A stretch of 25,974 nt of DNA, from the NCBI GenBank assembly GCA_905199755.1, contig CAJKHT010000040.1, positions 1 to 25,974 of the forward strand. Direction: 5' to 3'. A program made the position numbers and the translations under genes. The stretch is from an uncultured Eubacteriales bacterium (GTDB lineage: Bacteria; Bacillota; Clostridia; UBA1381). The notes beneath the pieces are model-generated. The model was not told the DNA's origin, made no database searches, and worked only from the letters and a program-made list of their open reading frames with translations. Of the stretch, positions 22,848 through 25,974 are shown piece after piece (position 1 is the first letter of the stretch; each line of letters begins with the position of its first letter).

Positions 22848-23102
22848 ATGGCTCATAAAAAAGGTATGGGTAGTACTAAAAACGGTCGTGACAGTGAATC
22901 GAAGAGACTCGGCGCAAAGAGAGCGGACGGTCAGTTTGTTCTGGCAGGAAACATTCTTGTAAGACAGCGCGGAACAAAGATTCATCCGGGTAATAATGTA
23001 GGAATCGGCAGCGATGATACATTATTCGCTTTAATCGACGGTAAAGTAAAGTTTGAAAGAAAAGGCAGAGATAAGAAGCAGTGCAGCGTTTATGCTGACT
23101 AA
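22848..23102 (+). CDS. rpmA: 50S ribosomal protein L27 (without N-terminal extension)
   Basis: 84 residues beginning MAHKKGMGSTKNGRDSESKR, the mature-type L27 start that reaches the peptidyl-transferase centre. Firmicutes L27 is normally made with a short N-terminal extension ending in a Phe-Phe/Ala-type site and cut by Prp. Here an in-frame TAA lies directly before the ATG, so no extension can be encoded, matching the absence of prp. The GAGGTG ribosome site lies upstream. A 12-bp stem-loop (23127-23154) separates it from obg. Confidence 0.98.
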   Translation: MAHKKGMGSTKNGRDSESKRLGAKRADGQFVLAGNILVRQRGTKIHPGNNVGIGSDDTLFALIDGKVKFERKGRDKKQCSVYAD

Positions 23103-23126
23103 TGCCTTATATTTCGGCAGTTTAAG

Positions 23127-23154
23127 AGAGGGTGTTGCGTTTGCAGCACCCTCT
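23127..23154 (+). repeat. Stem-loop between rpmA and obg
   Basis: AGAGGGTGTTGC pairs with GCAGCACCCTCT (one G-U pair) around a GTTT tetraloop. It is followed by TGTGTATAAAG rather than a U-tract, so it is more likely an mRNA 3'-end stabiliser, a processing site or a weak attenuator that lowers obg expression relative to rpmA than a full terminator. Confidence 0.65.
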
Positions 23155-23187
23155 TGTGTATAAAGAGTAAATTTAAGGAGTAGATTT

Positions 23188-24465
23188 ATGTTTACCGATA
23201 AAGCAAAAATTTTCATAAAAGCGGGCAAGGGCGGCAACGGCGCAATATCGTTCCGCCGCGAAAAGTACGTTGCGGCAGGCGGCCCCGACGGCGGTGACGG
23301 CGGCAAGGGCGGCAGCGTTGTGTTCAGAGTAGACCCGGGCATGACTACTCTTACGGACTTCCGCTATAAAAGAAAGTATGCCGCCGCAAACGGTGACGAC
23401 GGCTCGGGCAAGCGTCAGAAAGGCAAAATGGGCGAGGATATTATAATCAAGGTGCCGATGGGTACGGTAGTGCGTGATGCGGAGTCGAACCGTATTCTTG
23501 CCGATTTATCCGTCCCCGGAAAGGATGTCATTCTTGCGCGCGGCGGAAACGGCGGCTGGGGCAATTCGCATTTTGCTACGGCTGTGCGTCAGACTCCGAA
23601 CTTTGCAAAGAACGGTCAGCCGGGCGATGAACGTGAAATAACTCTCGAATTAAAGCTTCTTGCGGACGTGGGACTTGTCGGATTTCCGAATGTGGGAAAA
23701 TCCACCCTGCTCTCGCGTACCACAAAGGCAGACCCGAAAATTGCGAATTATCACTTTACCACATTGGAACCGAATCTCGGTGTTGTTGATTTGGGAACGC
23801 ACCGAAGCTTTGTAATGGCGGATATTCCGGGAATTATCGAGGGCGCAAGCGAGGGTGTCGGACTCGGACATGAATTTCTGCGCCATATCGAGCGGACGAG
23901 AATTTTAATTCATGTGGTTGACGTTTCGGGAATCGAGGGCAGAAATCCGATTGAGGATTTTGATATTATAAATGATGAGCTGTCAAAATACGACATGGCT
24001 TTGGAGGAGCGTCCGCAGATAATTGCCGCGAATAAGACGGATATTATACAAAATCCCGAGGCATACGAGGAATTTCTCGCCGAAATGAAAAAGCGCGGCT
24101 ATGAGGTGTTCCCCATATCGGCGGCAACAAACAGCGGAATAGGCGAGCTTATGAACAAAACCTATGAGGAGCTTTCAAAGCTTCCCCCGATTCAGATTTT
24201 CGAGCCGGAAATGGATATTGACGAGGAAGAATATATTGATGAGGGCGCAGGCTTTGAAATCACAAAGGATAATGATGTGTTTGTTGTGTCGGGTTCGTGG
24301 ATTGAGGCTGTCGGCGGCAGCGTCAATTTCTCCGATAATGAAAGCCTTGCGTATTTCCAGCGCGCACTCCTTAACCGCGGTGTTATCGAGGAGCTTGTAA
24401 AAGCCGGGATACAAGAGGGGCAGACTGTCCGCATAGGCGATTTGGAATTTGATTTTGTATATTGA
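23188..24465 (+). CDS. obg: Obg GTPase (ribosome assembly, stress and sporulation control)
   Basis: 425 residues in three domains. The glycine-rich Obg fold at 1-158 is marked by KGGNGAISFRREK and GGPDGGDGGKGGS. The G domain at about 159-330 has the P-loop GFPNVGKST at 165-173, G2 TTLEP near 191-195, G3 DIPG at 212-215, NKTD at 282-285 and SAA at 311-313. The OCT domain lies at about 345-425. Obg acts in 50S maturation and couples GTP/ppGpp status to growth and, in Bacillus, to sporulation phosphorelay activation. The ATG has AAGGAG upstream. tadA starts one base after its stop codon, a tight pairing suggesting co-translation. Confidence 0.98.
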   Translation: MFTDKAKIFIKAGKGGNGAISFRREKYVAAGGPDGGDGGKGGSVVFRVDPGMTTLTDFRYKRKYAAANGDDGSGKRQKGKMGEDIIIKVPMGTVVRDAESNRILADLSVPGKDVILARGGNGGWGNSHFATAVRQTPNFAKNGQPGDEREITLELKLLADVGLVGFPNVGKSTLLSRTTKADPKIANYHFTTLEPNLGVVDLGTHRSFVMADIPGIIEGASEGVGLGHEFLRHIERTRILIHVVDVSGIEGRNPIEDFDIINDELSKYDMALEERPQIIAANKTDIIQNPEAYEEFLAEMKKRGYEVFPISAATNSGIGELMNKTYEELSKLPPIQIFEPEMDIDEEEYIDEGAGFEITKDNDVFVVSGSWIEAVGGSVNFSDNESLAYFQRALLNRGVIEELVKAGIQEGQTVRIGDLEFDFVY

Positions 24466-24466
24466 T

Positions 24467-24943
24467 ATGAATATAGAAGAAAAATTTATGCGCGAAGCGC
24501 TTAAGCAGGCAAAAAAAGCCGCATCAATGGGTGAAATGCCCGTTGGTGCGGTAATTGTGCATAACGGGAAAATTATCGCAAGAGGGTATAATAAGCGCGA
24601 AACAAAGAAAAATGCGCTGCTCCATGCCGAGGTGGCTGCAATTGATAAGGCATGCCGCAGACTCGGCGGCTGGCGGCTGCCCGAATGTGAGATGTATGTC
24701 ACCCTTGAGCCGTGTCCCATGTGCGCAGGCGCGATTTTGAATGCACGTATAGATAAGCTTTTTTTCGGTGCGTATGATCCGAAATCCGGCTGTGCCGGTT
24801 CGGCGGTTAATCTTTTCGATATGAATTTGTGTAATTATACCGTGCGGATAAGCGGCGGTATTTTACGGGAGGACTGCTCGGAAATCTTAAAAAGCTTTTT
24901 TAAGGAGCTGCGCAGCAGGAAAAATTTAAAATTCATAAAATAA
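24467..24943 (+). CDS. tadA: tRNA-specific adenosine-34 deaminase TadA
   Basis: 158 residues of the cytidine/deoxycytidylate deaminase fold. The zinc site is HAE (in LLHAEVAAID), with His ligand and catalytic Glu, and PCPMC with two Cys ligands, followed by CAGAI. The enzyme converts A34 to inosine in tRNA-Arg(ACG). The N-terminal FMREALKQAKKAASMGEMPV and the C-terminal SFFKELRSRK helix, which contacts the anticodon loop in TadA, distinguish it from free-base deaminases. The ATG at 24467 is one base after the obg stop; the ribosome site is poor, consistent with translational coupling. An ATG at 24488 is a less likely alternative. Confidence 0.95.
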   Translation: MNIEEKFMREALKQAKKAASMGEMPVGAVIVHNGKIIARGYNKRETKKNALLHAEVAAIDKACRRLGGWRLPECEMYVTLEPCPMCAGAILNARIDKLFFGAYDPKSGCAGSAVNLFDMNLCNYTVRISGGILREDCSEILKSFFKELRSRKNLKFIK

Positions 24944-25026
24944 CAGTAGATTTTTTCGTCATTATGTTATATAATGAAGATATGTTTGAATTTGCTTGCC
25001 GATTTTTCGGCGGAATGGAGATAAAT

Positions 25027-25722
25027 ATGAAGAAAATTTCGGTTTTTCTTGTGCTTGCATTGCTTTGCTCACAAAGTGCGTATGCGGCGCAGTTTAATGA
25101 TATAAACGGACATTGGGCGGAAACGGTCATAAATGAGCTTGCCGATAAAGGCATAGTAAACGGAACCGATACGGGTGCATTTATGCCGAACGGCACGGTG
25201 ACGAGAGCGGAATATCTGAAAATGATTATGAATACGGTAAAAATAGCGCCGTCAGAGAGCGGTGCGGCGGACTGCCTTGACGCAAAAGGTACGGATTGGT
25301 ATGTCGGTTATCTTAAAAGTGCGCTCGAAAAGGGACTCATTCCTCAGAATATGATAAGAAACTACGATGCCGAAATAATTACCGATGCCGATTTGGACGG
25401 AAATGTGGTTTCCTCCCGTGTGGAGTACAGCGGAGCGTTTGACGGAACAAATCCGATTTCACGTGAAGAAATGGCATTTATTACCATGGGAATGTATCAG
25501 TATGTACTGAACGCAAATACAATGAAAGGACTGACTGAAAAAACAGACCTTTCTTTCACCGATGACGGCGAAATAAGCGAATGGGCAAAAAGCGGTGTAA
25601 GGCTTGCGGCGGCAAACGGATTTATAAACGGCATGGAGGACGGAAGCTTTAAACCGAAATCGACTGCAACAAGAGCGCAGGCGGCGGCTGTCATAAGCAG
25701 GGTAATCGAAAAAGTTAAATAA
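25027..25722 (+). CDS. Small secreted S-layer-homology (SLH) domain protein
   Basis: A 231-residue protein made of a signal peptide (1-20, ending AYAA) and little more than SLH repeats. Repeat 1 covers about 22-72 (FNDINGHWAETVINELADKG, then FMPNGTVTRAEYLKM). A middle repeat at about 80-165 is widened by an insert around DADLDGNVVSSRVEY. Repeat 3 covers about 175-229 (DDGEISEWAKSGVRLAAANG, then DGSFKPKSTATRAQAAAVI). It probably binds pyruvylated secondary wall polymer; no enzymatic domain is present, so a structural or adaptor role is likely. The ATG at 25027 has GGAG six bases upstream. A TATAAT at 24970-24975 may be its -10, with no clear -35. The 33-residue peptide gene follows closely. 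Confidence 0.88.
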   Translation: MKKISVFLVLALLCSQSAYAAQFNDINGHWAETVINELADKGIVNGTDTGAFMPNGTVTRAEYLKMIMNTVKIAPSESGAADCLDAKGTDWYVGYLKSALEKGLIPQNMIRNYDAEIITDADLDGNVVSSRVEYSGAFDGTNPISREEMAFITMGMYQYVLNANTMKGLTEKTDLSFTDDGEISEWAKSGVRLAAANGFINGMEDGSFKPKSTATRAQAAAVISRVIEKVK

Positions 25723-25739
25723 AAAAGGGAGTGATTTTT

Positions 25740-25841
25740 ATGTTCAGCAAAAAAGCAATCAGAATTATAAGCATAGTTATTGCGGCGGCAATGATTGTTC
25801 CTTTGGCAATATCAGCGGTGCTAACCATTATAGGCGGCTGA
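25740..25841 (+). CDS. 33-residue single-pass membrane peptide
   Basis: A 33-codon frame, MFSKKAIRIISIVIAAAMI followed by VPLAISAVLTIIGG, with a good ribosome site (AAGGGAG, eight bases before the ATG) 18 bp after the SLH gene stop. A basic N-terminus (Lys4, Lys5, Arg8) followed by about 22 hydrophobic residues predicts one membrane helix with the N-terminus inside. It is reminiscent of tiny membrane proteins of Clostridia such as DUF4044, but I cannot assign a family. It is probably co-transcribed with the SLH gene. Confidence 0.65.
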   Translation: MFSKKAIRIISIVIAAAMIVPLAISAVLTIIGG

Positions 25842-25842
25842 T

Positions 25843-25902
25843 ATGTAAACTATATATATATATAGGTAGAAAATGCTTTTGTATACCATATGTAGTTTAC
25901 AT
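25843..25902. repeat. Perfect 10-bp inverted repeat forming a long imperfect hairpin
   Basis: ATGTAAACTA at 25843-25852 and TAGTTTACAT at 25893-25902 are perfect inverted copies. Inside, a TATATA run, GGTA/TATACC and AAAA-TGC-TTTT extend an imperfect stem. It is followed by A7 on the plus strand and no T-run on either side, so it does not look like an intrinsic terminator. It lies 31 bp before the promoter of the next gene. Confidence 0.7.
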
Positions 25903-25933
25903 AAAAAAAGTTTAAAAAATTTCAAAAAAAGTG

Positions 25934-25962
25934 TTGACAATTAGCGAAAAAAGTGGTAATAT
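25934..25962 (+). promoter_or_regulatory. Promoter of a gene beyond the window
   Basis: TTGACA at 25934-25939, a 17-bp spacer, then TAATAT at 25957-25962 preceded by TGG (extended -10). The expected start site lies in the last bases of the window. Confidence 0.75.
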
Positions 25963-25974
25963 AAATAAGCTGTC

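Noticed and set aside
25455..25470. parS-like GATTTCACGTGAAGAA inside the SLH gene
   Set aside because: It matches 12 of 16 parS positions but both outer flanks are wrong, and it encodes a normal SLH stretch (ISREEMAF); ParB sites are usually stricter.
25851..25864. TATATATATATATA dinucleotide run as a microsatellite
   Set aside because: It is short and forms the internal part of the larger inverted repeat; AT-rich intergenic composition is enough to explain it.

Overview
The window is AT-rich and gene-dense. It looks like the chromosome of an endospore-forming, low-GC member of the Bacillota, most likely class Clostridia. The evidence is a tricistronic GerA/GerB/GerC-type germinant-receptor operon, parAB with consensus parS sites (TGTTTCACGTGAAACA), a ParAB-DUF4446-serS gene order, a PdaA-type cortex deacetylase, an L21 leader ahead of rplU, and several SLH-domain proteins implying a surface layer. 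No tRNA, rRNA, CRISPR array or complete mobile element was seen. I cannot name the species.

Layout. 1-1826 (+): a CapA-type lipoprotein and a PF06541 membrane protein. 1847-3011 (-): a BlaI/MecI repressor with two dyad operators inside its own promoter, then a DUF1273 SLOG protein with its own promoter. 2847-7197 (-): the germination operon gerA-gerB-gerC, followed by a 54-residue membrane peptide gene that overlaps the gerC stop codon. 7198-7551: a 354-bp intergenic region with one parS, an extended -10 promoter towards parA, and on the minus strand a complete promoter-to-terminator unit for a ~105-nt RNA with a C7 run. A second parS lies between gerA and gerB. 7552-11523 (+): parA, parB, a DUF4446 protein, a membrane/coiled-coil protein and serS, closed by a bidirectional terminator. 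11579-14530 (-): a GH26-like SLH protein followed by a DnaD-domain protein. 14722-17931 (+): a phosphoglucomutase-family enzyme and an M14 carboxypeptidase-like protein. 17932-18423: a terminator, a perfect consensus promoter and a headless coding fragment (a gene lacking its 5' end). 18424-22360 (+): a wall operon of PdaA-like deacetylase, D-Ala-D-Ala carboxypeptidase and SLH amidase. 22384-24943 (+): L21 leader, rplU, rpmA, obg and tadA. 25027-25841 (+): an SLH protein and a 33-residue membrane peptide. The window ends in a long inverted repeat and the promoter of a gene outside the window.

How the parts fit. ParA/ParB and the two parS sites form the chromosome-origin segregation system. 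The germination operon acts in spores. PdaA and CwlD-type amidases act in series to make muramic delta-lactam in spore cortex, so the 18424-22360 operon looks like a cortex or wall-remodelling module, here fused to SLH and copper-amine-oxidase-N-like domains. The most notable unexplained items are the small RNA opposite the parA leader, the coupled 54-residue germination-operon peptide, the self-regulated orphan BlaI, the headless gene behind a perfect promoter, and an rpmA encoding L27 without its N-terminal extension and with no Prp gene beside it.
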